Assembly (NCBI GenBank): GCA_015680685.1
Contig: MNCI01024017.1
Coordinates: forward strand, 425,352-489,351
Length of the DNA stretch: 64,000 nt
Reading direction: 5' to 3'
Origin: Gnetum montanum
Taxonomy: Eukaryota; Streptophyta; Gnetopsida; Gnetales; Gnetaceae
Part shown: piece after piece, positions 12,207 through 23,868 of the stretch
Numbering within the stretch: the first letter of the stretch is position 1
Layout: every line of letters begins with the position of its first letter
Translations under genes and position numbers: made by a program
Notes under the pieces: model-generated
What the model saw: the letters and a program-made list of their open reading frames with translations, nothing else
What the model was told of the DNA's origin: nothing
Database searches by the model: none

Positions 12207-14349
12207 TTGTAATCATAATGAGACCATGGATTAGCAATTATTATGTAACCTGAAAACAATTAGGATACCTTATCTCTTAAGGATAGTTACACTTTGGCTA
12301 AGTTGTGATTATGGTTAATTTAATTAACTTGATTATCATTTTTTATGGATTATCATTAATAAATTATCCCGAAGGTTGTTGGAAGGGTTAATTATTGAAA
12401 AAGTTGATGTTTATATATTGTTAAGGTTATTAACCCTTGCTGAAGTTAGACAAATTTCCAAAAAATTTCATCAGTTTTTCATCAAAAACCTTTAGGTTTG
12501 TAGCCTCCATGATAAAGATCTTACATCCAGTAAGCACAAGATCAAAAAATGGAATGATTTGGACAAATAGTTGAGAAGTTATGAGTTCTAGAAAGTTTTT
12601 GGCTCTAAAAAATTACAAAAACTCCTCGTGTGTTATGAGCAAATTGCAAAAAATTCCTAAGTGCTCGATGGTATATATATAGGATGTAAGCACTACATTG
12701 ATGAGGCCTCGTTGATGGGGCCTCATCAATGTGGTCAGCTACATTGATGAGGCCTTGTTGATGCAGCTATTGACCACCATTGACTTTGGTTAAAATTTCA
12801 AAATACAAGGAATTCTTAGATGAAATTATGGTTAAATGAAAGCTTAGAAGACCAAGAATAGTATGAAAACATGAGAAGAGGGTGTTAAAGCTCATAAATT
12901 TGAAAAAATGGAGAAAAATTAATTTAGTGGATGAATGAAATGAAAGATTAAGGAGCACTGACTAGTATACTCAATGGAATATGCAAAAGATAGGATTGTA
13001 GCAATGTCAAAGGTAAGGAACCTTAACGAATCAAGCCAAGATCTATGCAAGTGGATCCTCCCCATAGTAGGCTCATGCCCTTTTTTCCCTTGCATAACCT
13101 CAACTATGAAATTTTTGGCTTCCATAGTCAATTTAATGATCATGAAAAGTTAAGGACAAACTTGAAGGAATCTACTAAAGAATTCTAACACATCAAATGA
13201 AGACATAGAGCATAACATGGAACATGGTAGCGAGGTGACTTATGGCAACATAGATGGATGATATAGAAGGTGGGATGGAGTTCTGAATTGAAGTCATAAG
13301 AAGTCCCTTGTGAAATTTGTGTTTAAAATGACCCAAGAAGTTCCATCCTCAATGTAGACCAAAACCATGCACTTTTAGTAACTTTGCATCACCACCCTAA
13401 GACTAATCCATCCACTTGAGACACAAGAGTGCTTCCAACAAATAACCATCATTTCACAGAGAGAGGAAAAAAGTAGGAAGTGAGAGAGAGGGCCTTAGTT
13501 AGAGGGGACTTTCAAGAATAAGTGTATGTCATTCAAGTTCCATAACTAGTGCTTGTTGCTTGTTTATTTGTCCAAGGGATGTGCTTTGAATTCCATTTTT
13601 GTTTTGAAATGGGAACCATACCATGAAAGGACTTATTCATGTCAAATGGATGTGCTTTGAATTTCCATCACTTTTTTTTTTTTTTTGAATGGGAACCACA
13701 CCATGTAATGACATTATTTGTTTTCCTATCAGTGGATGGTATGGAATGGCAAGAAGTCCATAAAAAACACTCAAGAACTCAAGCAAGAAGAAGAGTACAA
13801 AGAGTATTGAGTCCCCTTGAAGTCACACCCATTTCAAATGATTGGATCCTTCCTAATTCTAGAACTACCAAGGTCACCAATTGATTAAAAATTTCTTTAA
13901 TGGAAGAAATCTCAAATTCCCAAAATAAGGAAAACCATAGAATTCATTGGATGGGTGGAAGATGTGGACTCATTGCTTGTTCCATGAAAAATAAACCATG
14001 TCAAAGTAATCAGACATCAAAATTCAATAATAGAAACCATACATCGACAATCACAACATCAAGCACAAACCATCATTAGTAAACAATAACAGTGGCATTG
14101 TGTCTTATGACAATAAAGCAATTCTATTAGTAAAAGGTAAGAAAATATCACACTTGAATAAAACAAAACAAAGAAAAATATATCAATTTAAAATAATCAA
14201 GAAAGTTCAAAGGTACTAAAGATGGTGTAAAATTAGAAAATTTTGAAAATCATAAATTTGTAAAATAAATAATTTGTAAAATCAAAAATGTGAAAAACAA
14301 AAAAGTAGAAAAATAGAGAAGCCATGTTAATGTCAATAGATATGGCCAT
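12207..14349. other. Non-coding spacer between pol and ORF3 in element B
   Basis: Colinear with 2544-4573 of A. No supportable coding sequence. It includes the promoter-like module at 12670-12775 and T-rich runs near 13670-13690. Confidence 0.7.
12670..12775 (-). promoter_or_regulatory. Internal promoter-like module upstream of ORF3, element B
   Basis: On the minus strand, four copies of a word close to CAT(C/T)AA(C/T)(A/G)AGGCC(T/C) are followed by the TATA box CCTATATATATACC (12670-12683). The repeats match those at the start of B's own LTR (9050-9125). This is the clearest case in the window of the LTR promoter module being present a second time inside the element. Confidence 0.6.
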
Positions 14350-14366
14350 CTCCCCCATTACTAAGT
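14350..14366 (-). other. Central polypurine-tract-like motif at the end of pol, element B
   Basis: The minus strand reads TTAGTAATGGGGGAGAT directly after the last integrase-like codons, matching the motif at 4574-4590. Confidence 0.45.
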
Positions 14367-14389
14367 TGGAAGGAGAAGATTCAAAAAAT

Positions 14390-15560
14390 AGAACATGATT
14401 GTCCATTGGTTAAGGCGATAGTTACACTAGCCTGTCTTGGTTCTAGGAAAGGCTTTACTTGTTGAATGTTGACCAACTATGTTTTATTCGATCTATCAAG
14501 TTTGTAGATTATCATGACCCCAAAGAGAAAATTTTGATCAATTATATAAGGTCCCTCCCACAATGTTTAAAACTTTTTCTTTTGAGGTACATGTGTGGGG
14601 TTCTAGTAGAAAACCTTATCTCCTAGTTGTAGTTTTACTTTTCTAACTATAAGGTCATAATGTTGCTTGCTGAATGCCTTGTTCACCTCAATCAAGGATA
14701 GGATCACTAATCAATTTTCATCTAACACATTTAGATTGATTAATCTTTCCTTCTATGCTAGAATTAGGTCAAGGTTTAGATCACAAGCCATTGATAGTGT
14801 ATGGAGCTTGGCTTAAATCAAGAGCATTGGAAGTTTTCCATACACTAACTCATAGGAAGAATAGCTAATAGAAAGTTTCCAAGTTGATTAGTAAGCCCAG
14901 AGAGCATTGTTAAGTTTTGTACTCCAATCTTTCCTATATTTGCTAATGGTTCACATTAGTATTTTTGTAATGTTTCAGTTGGTTACCTTTGCTTGACTAT
15001 TGGCTTGGGGGTGGTAAGGTGTTGTTAATTTATGATCTAGCCCTAAGCATTGCATTAATTTTCTAAAGGTGGCACCTATGAAATGAGTTCCATTGTTATA
15101 AATCAGTGAACATGACACCCAAACCTATTCACAATATGTTGTTGTATAAATCTAGCAGTAGTGGATGATGTACAATTAGTAATGGTTGCTACTTCTACCC
15201 ATTTTGTGTAGTAGTCAACTACTACTCTAATATACATCTTCTCGTTAGACATGGGTGTGATGAGAACCATGAAATCAATGTCCCATATGTTAAAAGGCTC
15301 TAGTGGCTGAATCCACTATTGAGAAGCTTTTATGTGAGTGGTCATGCCCCCATCTTATTAACAATGTTCACAAGAATTGACGAATTAGTGGACATCCCTA
15401 AATATTGTCAACCAATAGTATCTTGCCATTAGGAGTTTTATGGCCATGCATCTCCCTACATAGTGGCCTCCGCAAGGCCCTTTGTTAGCATCCTAGAGAA
15501 CATGCAGTTGATCTTCTTCAGGGACACACTAATGAATTAGGCCATTGGCACACACCTTAT
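14390..15560 (-). pseudogene. Integrase remnant, element B
   Basis: Aligns with 4600-5720 of A: zinc-binding region at about 15300-15560, catalytic core at about 14880-15290, C-terminal domain at about 14400-14880. Several stops and indels break the frame, so no long open stretch remains. Confidence 0.75.
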
Positions 15561-15599
15561 AGATGTGTCCATTGATTTCCATCAAGTATTTGACCTAAT

Positions 15600-16780
15600 G
15601 AAGAAATTTTTGCTTCTTTCTAAAATCCAAGTCTTGTGGCATCTCTTGAGTAAAATGTGAAGATGCCATTATACCATGTTGCTTTTGCAAGCATTTGTTC
15701 ACTTATTTCTCCTATACACAGAAGTTCATCTGGAAATTGATTAGAGAGTGGGCTTTCCTCCTCTTTATTATCCCATCTTAAGTCAGATAGGTGATTAGTG
15801 ACCACATTCTTGATTCCTTTTTGATCTACCATCATGAGATTGAATTCCTACAAGATCATAAGCCACCGTATGACATGAGGGCTCATTGTCAGCTTGTTCA
15901 TGAGGAAGTGAATTGCACTATGGTCCATATGCACAAATATTTTGTAGCCAAGCACATAGTGCCCAAAATTTTCAAGATCATATACCACTACCATTAGTTC
16001 TTTCTTCATGGTGGTGTAATTTAACTATGCTTCCACAATGCTTTGGCTTGCATAGTGAATATAGTATGGATGTTTCTTATCAACTATCTATGTGAACACT
16101 ACCCCCAAAGCATAGTTAGATCATTTTTCATGATATTGAAGGCTCTAAACTAGTTTGGTGCTAGTAGGATTGGTGTTTATACAAGTTTCTCCTTTAATTG
16201 TTGGAATCCATGTTCACATTCCTTGGTCTAGATAAAAGGTGCATCTTTTTTTGTAAGCTCTACCAATAGCTTTGTGATCTTAGAGAAATTTTCTATGAAT
16301 CATAGGTAGTAGCCAGTGTGTCCAAGGAATGATCAAACATCTTTAATGATCTTTGATTTCCTCTTTAATGATTTTCTTCAATTTGGGGTTCAACTACCTT
16401 TGTGGCTATCTTCTAGGCTTCATGGCCAAGTTAGTGTAGATGTGATGCTAACTTATCATTGGATTAAATCCTGTTAGCTTAAGATATGACCAAGCAAATG
16501 TTTTTGACCATTTTTTCAACACCTTCAACAAATTTTCTTTTTTCTCAAGAGCAAGTTTGACATTAATTATGATCAATTTACCATTCTTTAAAAATGCATA
16601 CTCCATTCCAACTAGTAAAGTTTTTAGTTCTAGAGGCTCCTACTTGAAGTGATTAGGGATTTCCAACTCTCCACAATAGGTATCATCATCTTCATTAGAG
16701 ATTTGGAAATGAACTTGTTCAATTTTATCCATGCCTTTAATGTAGGCACATGTTAAACTCTTAGTTGGCTCCATGCATAT
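15600..16780 (-). pseudogene. RNase H and truncated RT of element B (RT core deleted)
   Basis: RNase H sequence (about 15840-16130) aligns with 6090-6320 of A. To its right the alignment breaks at about 16350: sequence matching A near 6580 is followed directly by sequence matching A near 7195. About 0.6 kb is lost, including the FMDD catalytic box. The junction shows local repeats of TCTTTAATGAT, which could have mediated the deletion. The N-terminal RT part continues to about 16620, then linker. Confidence 0.75.
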
Positions 16781-16789
16781 TTTGTTGCT

Positions 16790-17400
16790 ATCTGAGTTAG
16801 CTATCAACCACTGGGTGCCCTCCTATTTTGTGGCTACTGTGTATAGACACCTTTTAATGTCAACTTCTTGTGAACATTGATTTTATGCTTTAATGTGTGT
16901 GCTCTTAATGGACCACATATTTTACATGAAATTGCATCCATCATCACTATATGCAATGCATGGAATATGCTTCTTTTAAATCATGCCTAATTCATTTTCT
17001 TTAGATATTTCTAGAGATAGCTCCCTTATACCCATACACACGTCAACCATGCTTAGCCAAGATCTTCCCATAATGATGGACAAGTAAGTTTTGTAGTTTT
17101 CTACCTTGATTATCAAAAAATTAGTAGGATAGGACCACCCACAAACTATGGCCACAATGTCCTCTAATAATTCCAGAGGAACAATAATCAACTAATATGC
17201 TAATTCTAGATAGATGTTGCTCTTCTTGAGAGGTGGTAGGTTCCAGGCCTTGTGCATATCATGGGAGAGGAGATTAACTCTAGAACCAAAGTTAAGAAGA
17301 GCTTTTCATGACTCTTTTCTAGCAATCTATAGATAAATGAGTGGACTTTCCATATCATATTTTTTTGTGGGAAGATTTATAGCCTTGATCTAATTAGAAA
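16790..17400 (-). pseudogene. Aspartic protease remnant, element B
   Basis: The retroviral-type protease cuts the gag-pol polyprotein. The active-site loop is at about 17300: ALLNFGSRVNLLSHD, where Athila proteases have D-L/F-G-A/S-x-V-N-L. The catalytic Asp is Asn here (G to A). The open stretch 16976-17191 continues downstream with SYPTNFLIIKVENYKTYLSI and IMGRSW, corresponding to the I-L-G-R-P/S-W motif near the protease C terminus. It is present in B and E but deleted from A. Confidence 0.75.
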
Positions 17401-17409
17401 TAACATGAG

Positions 17410-19950
17410 TTAGCATAACAATGAAAATTTGAGGTGCCACTTAGTTTGAAGGGTACTCAAAGGTATTTGATAAAGCGGATGAGGGTGATGGAGATGTAGG
17501 GTGATTAGCTGAACTAGGTTGTGAGAGTTGAAGAGGAATACTAGGCTAGAAGAAAGGTCTTTTTCTTGATTGATTATCTAGACCACTTAGTTGAAAAGCT
17601 AGTTGTGAGTATACAACCCTCGTAGCATTTCATTGTTGCAGCTATGGGGGAATTTCATCCTACATGGATGAAGTAGGAGGTAATTGGGTTAAAGGTGGAG
17701 GTGTATGTTCAGAGGGATGTGGAGGATGATATGGATACAGATATGGGTTTTCCCTTCAAGTATATGGTGAATGTGTTCAATGGTACTCCAAAGGGTAATA
17801 GTGATGCTAGAATGATGTATGACTTGTAGAACTTCTAGGGAAAATGGGTTGCTAAACATAGTAACTATATAGATTTGGTTGTCTATAAGGGTACTGCTAC
17901 CTTGGTAGTGGAATTTCCCACAATTGTGGTTGGTACCACTGTTAGTATTGTTCATAAGGTTGTGGAGGAGTTCCACTTGGGTAATAATCTTTTTGTTGCT
18001 AATGGAACTACCTTCAATTACCTTGAGGATAAGGAAATCATCTAGGTGCTTACCTACATGCTAGATGAGGATTTCATATTGATAGATATCACATTTAATT
18101 TCATCATTAGAGTTAGACTCTACAACTTCCCCTATTGCAGCAACTTTGCCCTTACCTCTTTAATAGGAATGTTCAGCTTCTTTTCTCCTCTTGCAATTAT
18201 GATCACTACTTTTCTCTTTGGATTCTTTAGAAATCTTCAAAGCAGTTTAAAATTTTTTGTCCAAAGATTCCCATAACTTGTCAACCTTTGTTGAAATGTC
18301 AAAAATATATTTTTTAATGGACAATGTCTTTCTGTTCACCACTTCATTGAGTGGTGACTTCTCCTCGTTTCAAAATTAGACCTCTCATTTTCCAATGGAA
18401 GTGTCCCAATTATACTCTTTAGCATTTTCCCTTTTTCATAGCTCACCTTATTCTTTTGCTACTTACTCAATTAGCCTCTAAATCTGATGAGCTCTTAGTT
18501 TAGAAAATCTTCCTTGGGCATACATCCCAAGGGTTCTTCTAGTTTCTACTCTAAGCCCATCTATGATGTGGTGAAGTTTTTCCCTCTGAGAATAATCATG
18601 GATAGGGCATTGATGTAAGAGTGAATAGTATTAGCCCATGGTAGCATCCAAGGGTTCATGTGCTTCCTATTTCTAGCTTGGGATTTGCCTTCTCAGATTA
18701 GACACTCTAGATTACATTTGATATTTGTCATTAAATAACTCTAACATGGTACTCCATTTGTAGATAGATTTGGGCACTAAGGAATAGTACCAACTTTTAG
18801 CTCCCTTGATTAGTGTCCTTGGAAAAATCTTGAGTTTCTGCCACTCATTTTCTATGTTCTATAAGGCATAGGAATCTTGAAAAGCTTGTAAGTACGTTTG
18901 CATATTAGAGTTGTATCCCCCCTCAAATCATGGGATATTGTTCATATCTAAGTACTTGATCTGACTATCCTTCATACACCTATTGGAATTTTAATTGCCT
19001 TTGCAATATTGAGCATACTTCTAGTTGCTAATAAAGGTTTTTCATCATCATTGCATCAATGACATTGATGATGGTTTTGGTCACCTCTTCAATTTTGGTG
19101 GCCTTCGTAATCATTGTTATCTTACTGATCACCTTCATCATAGTTATTTCAATAGCAGATTCTATGAGAACCATTAGATGAAGAGGAATGTTTAGAATCA
19201 GATGAAGAGGAAGATGGACTACCACCACCACCATGGTGTCTACCACCACTCTTATGCTTATTACAATCACCATCCTTAGATCCCTTGATATTGTGGTACT
19301 TGCCCAAGTCGCTACCTTAGCTATTAATTTTTTCTAAACCCAATTTATGAATAGTGGATCGTAGGGTTTGGTTCACACCCTTTCCATCTATAATAGGGGG
19401 TGGAGAATCTTGATGTTGAGAACCTTCCAAGGGAGGATCCTCATTATCCTCTTGATCTAGTAGGAACAAGGGGTTAGTGAAATGTTTCCCCTTCATGGCA
19501 TTATGGAGCTCCCCCTAATGTTTATCTCATTTGCATTTTAGTGGGACAAGAATTTTGAGTGTCATATCCATCCACAACATATTCTTCATAAAGATCTTCT
19601 ATGCCCAACTTCTTAAGGATTTTGAATAGCATCTCGGACATAGATCAATCGAGGGGTAAGACAACATTACCCTCCATATCACACCATCATAGTTGTTCAT
19701 CCTAATGTAGGATGAAGGTGAAGTTTGGCATCAACTCATTTAGATGAGTATACACCACTTTGCACTCTTGTGGGACCAACAATTTAACATCTTCGTGTAT
19801 ATGAGATGAAGAAATTTTGCAAAACAAAATAAAAGTATCAATGTGCTTTTATAATTCTATGTATAGTAGGGATGATATTGACCTTGAGATTCATACAATG
19901 ATATTAATGGTATTTACCTAGACGTAAATAGCACATGTTCCATAAACAAA
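17410..19950 (-). pseudogene. Gag remnant, element B
   Basis: Gag forms the particle around element RNA. The region aligns with A gag (20899-22940 plus the tail at 7760-8249). Recognisable parts, from right (N terminus) to left: an N-terminal acidic part (about 19350-19500), a Ser/His/Gly-rich low-complexity segment (about 19130-19280), the gag core with F-D-x-G and D-P-Q-like words (about 18550-18960), a Lys-rich charged stretch (about 18060-18250), and the Pro/Tyr/His/Gln-rich tail (17580-17960). No CCHC zinc knuckle could be made out. Stops break all frames. Confidence 0.7.
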
Positions 19951-19951
19951 A

Positions 19952-19969
19952 TTCCCAACTATGGTGCCA
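19952..19969 (-). other. Primer binding site of element B (tRNA-Asp type)
   Basis: The minus strand reads TGGCACCATAGTTGGGAA one base after the LTR end. The Athila tRNA-Asp site is TGGCGCCGTTGCCGGGGA; almost all differences are C-to-T or G-to-A, as expected from deamination. Confidence 0.75.
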
Positions 19970-19970
19970 A

Positions 19971-20893
19971 TGATTAGTGATGAGGTACCCCTATGCCCAA
20001 CCATACGAATCACAAAGCATTCACATGCGATCTGGTCAAATTTTGCAAACTTTATCATTTCTAGTGCACTAGTCCTTTAGGAAGTGAATCTAGCCTTAAG
20101 GTCAATCATTGTCTTCCCAATTACACTTGTGATGTTTGTTGGTATGGTTAAGTGTAATTGAGGCATATGACTTTTATCATTTTATGTTTTATAGTTTGGT
20201 GCTCAAAATGTAAATAAATGGAATTTAATTAACTAATCTAAATTAACTAATTAACTAGCATTTAACTAATCCTAACATAAGCATTTGATCCCACTTTCTA
20301 CACATGTCTTGAACCCACATATCCATTACTAGGTGACCAAGTGCTATGCTACTAAGCATACCAAGTACTAACACTATAGGGATTACCAAGTGAATAAGTG
20401 TTACGCTCGAAGTAGTTGTACTTATGTCTGTAATCTATCTCACTTAATTTCCTCATTAATGTAGGAACTGGAATATATTTAATAGCTAATTAAAAATATT
20501 TAATAAATAATTAAAATCATTAAATGCATAAATGAAATGACTAATCTATCCAAAGTGTTGCAAGGTTTATCAAAAACCTTGTCTTTATTGCCACACACAC
20601 TATCATGCTCAGGTATAACAATGCTGAAATAAAGATCCATACATTCAATGACTCCTACTATGGGCACTTGAGGAAAACATTCTACCTTTTAAATGGAAAA
20701 ACTACAAGATATTTACTACAACTACAATCTCTAAGTGCCATAAATATGACTACAAGCACATATTTATAGTCGATGTTCAACATTGCATCGATGGGGCCTC
20801 ATTGATGCATGGTAAGATGCATTAACTAGGTCTCATCGATGAGTTTCAATTTATGAGGCCTCGTTGATGCAACCAACTAAACACAACTCATCA
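19971..20893 (-). repeat. 5' LTR of element B
   Basis: 923 bp, ending ACTCATCA at 20893, with TATTTATA (minus TATAAATA) at 20761-20768. The inner end reads TGATTAGTGATGAGG, a slightly altered form of TGATGAGTGGCGAGG in element C. Confidence 0.9.
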
Positions 20894-20898
20894 GTATT
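20894..20898. repeat. Target-site duplication of element B, right copy (GTATT)
   Basis: Matches 8250-8254 exactly and rejoins the interrupted gag of A. Confidence 0.9.
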
Positions 20899-22940
20899 GC
20901 TCATATGGTTGTGATGAAGCTCCACTTGGATAATAAGCTTATTGTTGCTGGTGGAACTGCCTTGGATTACCTTGAGAATAAGGTAATCATCTATGTGCTT
21001 TCCTATGTGCTAGTCAAGGATTCAATGCTTACACCCTCAACTCTTGTAGGTGCGAAACCATAGGGCAACACCCCTTTTCATGTTCATATTAATAGATTTC
21101 ACAACTAGTATCATCATCAGAGTCAATTTCCACAACTTCTTCTACTATAGTATCCTTACCTTTTCCTCGTTGGTAGGCATGTTCAACTTCTTTTTGTCTC
21201 TTGCATTCATGATCTCTATTTTGTTCTTTGGATGTTTTAGTAATCTTTATAGTGATTTGAAACTTTTCATCCAAAGAGTCCCATAATTTATCAACCTTTG
21301 TCAAAATATCATAGAAAAATTTTTGTATGGGCAAGGTTTTCCTGTTCACCACTTCATTGAGTTGTGACTCCTTCTCATCACAAAATTGGACCTCCCTTTT
21401 CTTAAAGGAAGGATCCCTATTATACTCTTCTACACTTTTCCTTTTTCACAAATCACCTTCTTCTTTTGCTACCTACTCTATCAACCTTTAGATCTGATGA
21501 GATCTTAGTTCAGACAATCTCCTTTGGGCATACACCCCAAGAGTTCTTCTAGTTTCTACTCTGAGCCCATCTATGACGTGGCAGACTTGTTTCCTCTAAG
21601 AATAATCATGGCCAAGGCATCAAGTAAGAGAAAATAATATTTATCCATGATGACATCCAAGGGTTCATGTATTCCTTATTTCTAGCCCTAGATTTATCTT
21701 CTCAAGTTAGACACTCTAGAGTACATCTGGGATTTAATAGGTCTAACATGATACTCCATTAGCAAATGGATTTCAAATCGAAGGACTAGTACCAACTTTC
21801 AGATTCTTTGATGAGTATCCTAGGGAATAGCTTGATTTTTTGCCAGTTATTTTCAATGTTCTATAAGGCATAGGCATCATGGAAAGCTTGTAAATGGTTT
21901 TGTGGATCAAATTTGTATCCCCCATCAAATCTTGGGATATTTTTTATGTTTAAGTGCTTGATCTAACTATCCTTCACATGCCTAGTTGGAATATTTATTG
22001 CCTCTACAATGTTAAGCACGCTTTGAGTTACCAATAGGGGCTTATCATCATCATTATTGCATTGTCTCCAATGATGTCCTCTATTACCTTGATGTTCTTG
22101 GTAGGCTCTACAATCATTATTGTCCCGCTGATCACCTTCATCACAATTATTTCTTTGATAGCTTCTTTTAGAACCAAATGATGAAGAGGAATTTTCAAAA
22201 TTAGATGAAGAGGAAGGTTGACCACCACCACCACCATAGTGTCCACCAGCATCTCTTTGCTCATTACAAAAACCATTCTTAGATCCCTTGCCATCATGAT
22301 GTTTTCCTGAGTCCTTGACTTGATTGTCATTTTTTTCTAAACCTGGTTTATGAATAGTGGATTGCAGGTTCAAGGTCACACCCTCATCACCAACAATAGA
22401 GGATGGAGAATCTTCATGTTGGGAATCCTTAGGGAAAGGATCCACATTGTCATCTTGGTTTAGTAGGAACAAAGTGAAGTGTGTCCCCTTCATAAACTTG
22501 TGGTGCTTCTCTTGGTGTCAATATCTCCTACATTATGTTTTAGTGGGATGGTAGTCTCAAGTGTCATAACCATTCACAACATATTCTTCATGAAGATCTA
22601 GGATGCCAACATTTTAAGAGTTTAAAAGAGCATCCCTAGCATAGATTGATTAGGGGATAATATGATGTTGCCCTCCATATCATGCCATTACTATTGTTCA
22701 TTCTAATGTAGGTTGAAGGTGAAGTTCAGCACATACTCATTTGGATGAGTATATACCACTTTTCACTCTTGTGGGACTCACAGTTTGACATCTTCATGCT
22801 TGTGGGAAGAAGAAATTTTGCAACAAATAAAATAATCAATGTGCTTTTGTAATTATAGGTCATGTGGGAGTGATGTTGACCTTGGATTCATTGAATGATA
22901 TTAATAATATTTACTAAACCTAAATAGCACATGTTTCAAC
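20899..22940 (-). pseudogene. Gag remnant, element A
   Basis: The longest open part, 21963-22493 (176 residues), runs from MKGTHFTLF through an Asp/Ser-rich stretch, a His/Gly/Ser low-complexity zone (GGHYGGGGGQPSSSS) and an Asn/Asp/Arg zone, and ends RHVKDS at a stop. Past the stop the gag core continues with IPRFDGGYKFDP and LFPRIL (21770-21960). A Lys/Glu-rich segment with EIDSDDDTS follows at 21089-21352. The C-terminal tail lies on the other side of B, at 7760-8249. Coding is broken by stops but the order is clear. Confidence 0.75.
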
Positions 22941-22949
22941 AAACAAAAG

Positions 22950-22967
22950 TCCCTAGTAATGACACCA
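22950..22967 (-). other. Primer binding site of element A (tRNA-Asp type)
   Basis: The minus strand reads TGGTGTCATTACTAGGGA, one base from the LTR. It is a transition-decayed version of the site in element C (39599-39616). Confidence 0.75.
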
Positions 22968-22968
22968 A

Positions 22969-23863
22969 TGATGAGTGATCGAGGTACCCCTACGCCCAAC
23001 CATACGAATCACAAAGCATTCACACATGATCTGGTCAAATTCTATGGACTCCCTAGCTTCCAATGTGCTAGTCTTCTAGGAAGTGAATCTTGCCCTACGG
23101 TCATTGATTATCTTTCCAATTACACTTCTGAAGTACAAGGATATGGTTAAGTGTAATCAAGGTATATGAGTTTTATCATTTTATATTTTATGTTCTATAG
23201 TGCTTTGAAGAAAGAGATAAAGTAATTTAATGACTAATATAGATTAACTAACTAACTAATCTCTAACTAGTCCTAACATAAGCATTTGGTTTCACTTTTC
23301 ATACATGTCTTGAACCCACATATCCATGACTAGGTTACCAAGCACTACACCACTAGGCGCACCAAGTAATAATGCTGATGGGATTACCAAGTGGATGCAT
23401 GTTATGCTTGAAGTAATCGTAGTTATGTAATTAATCTATCTAGCTTATCTTGCTTAATTACCTAATTACCTTAATCACTAGAAAGCATCAAATAAATAAA
23501 TAAGAGTATTAAATGCATAAATGAAACATTTAAACTATCCACAATGTTGCAAGGTTTATCAAGAAGTGCATCTTTATTGCCACACACATTGTCATGCTTA
23601 GGTACAATAGTGCTCAAATAAAGATCTATACACTCAATGACTCCTATTGTGGGCACTTGAGAGAAATATTCTAACTTTCAAATGAAAAAACTACAAGATT
23701 TCAGCTACTACTATGAGTCTAATGTCATAAATGTAGTTTGTGAGTGGATATTTATAAGCAAAAAATGGACCTTGTGTCGATAGTGCTACGTCGATGCATG
23801 AAACAATGCATCGACAAGACCTAGTCGACAAGCCTCGTCAATGTATCCAACTATGACTCATCA
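22969..23863 (-). repeat. 5' LTR of element A
   Basis: 895 bp from TGATGAG to CTCATCA, similar to both LTRs of B. The TATA box is at 23749-23756 on the minus strand, with repeats of the type GTCGATG and AGGCTTGTCGAC between it and the LTR start. Confidence 0.9.
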
Positions 23864-23868
23864 CTATG

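Larger units (their letters stand above)
8255..20893 (-). mobile_element. Complete Athila-like element B (LTR to LTR), nested in A
   Basis: A 12.6-kb minus-strand element with both LTRs (8255-9140 and 19971-20893), TSD GTATT, PPT next to the 3' LTR and a tRNA-Asp-type primer binding site next to the 5' LTR. In element order it has gag, protease, a truncated RT, RNase H, integrase, a spacer with an internal promoter-like module, and ORF3. It cannot be autonomous because the RT core is deleted. An extra ORF after integrase and a tRNA-Asp primer are known for the plant Athila lineage, the basis of the assignment. Confidence 0.93.
20894..23863 (-). mobile_element. Element A, 5' part (gag, primer binding site, 5' LTR)
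   Basis: The 5' end of the element that continues at 1-8254. It carries most of gag, the primer binding site and a complete LTR. The base pairs right of the LTR (ctatg, 23864-23868) would be the right TSD; the partner copy is off the window. The sequence beyond is ORF3 of element E, so A inserted into E. Confidence 0.9.
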
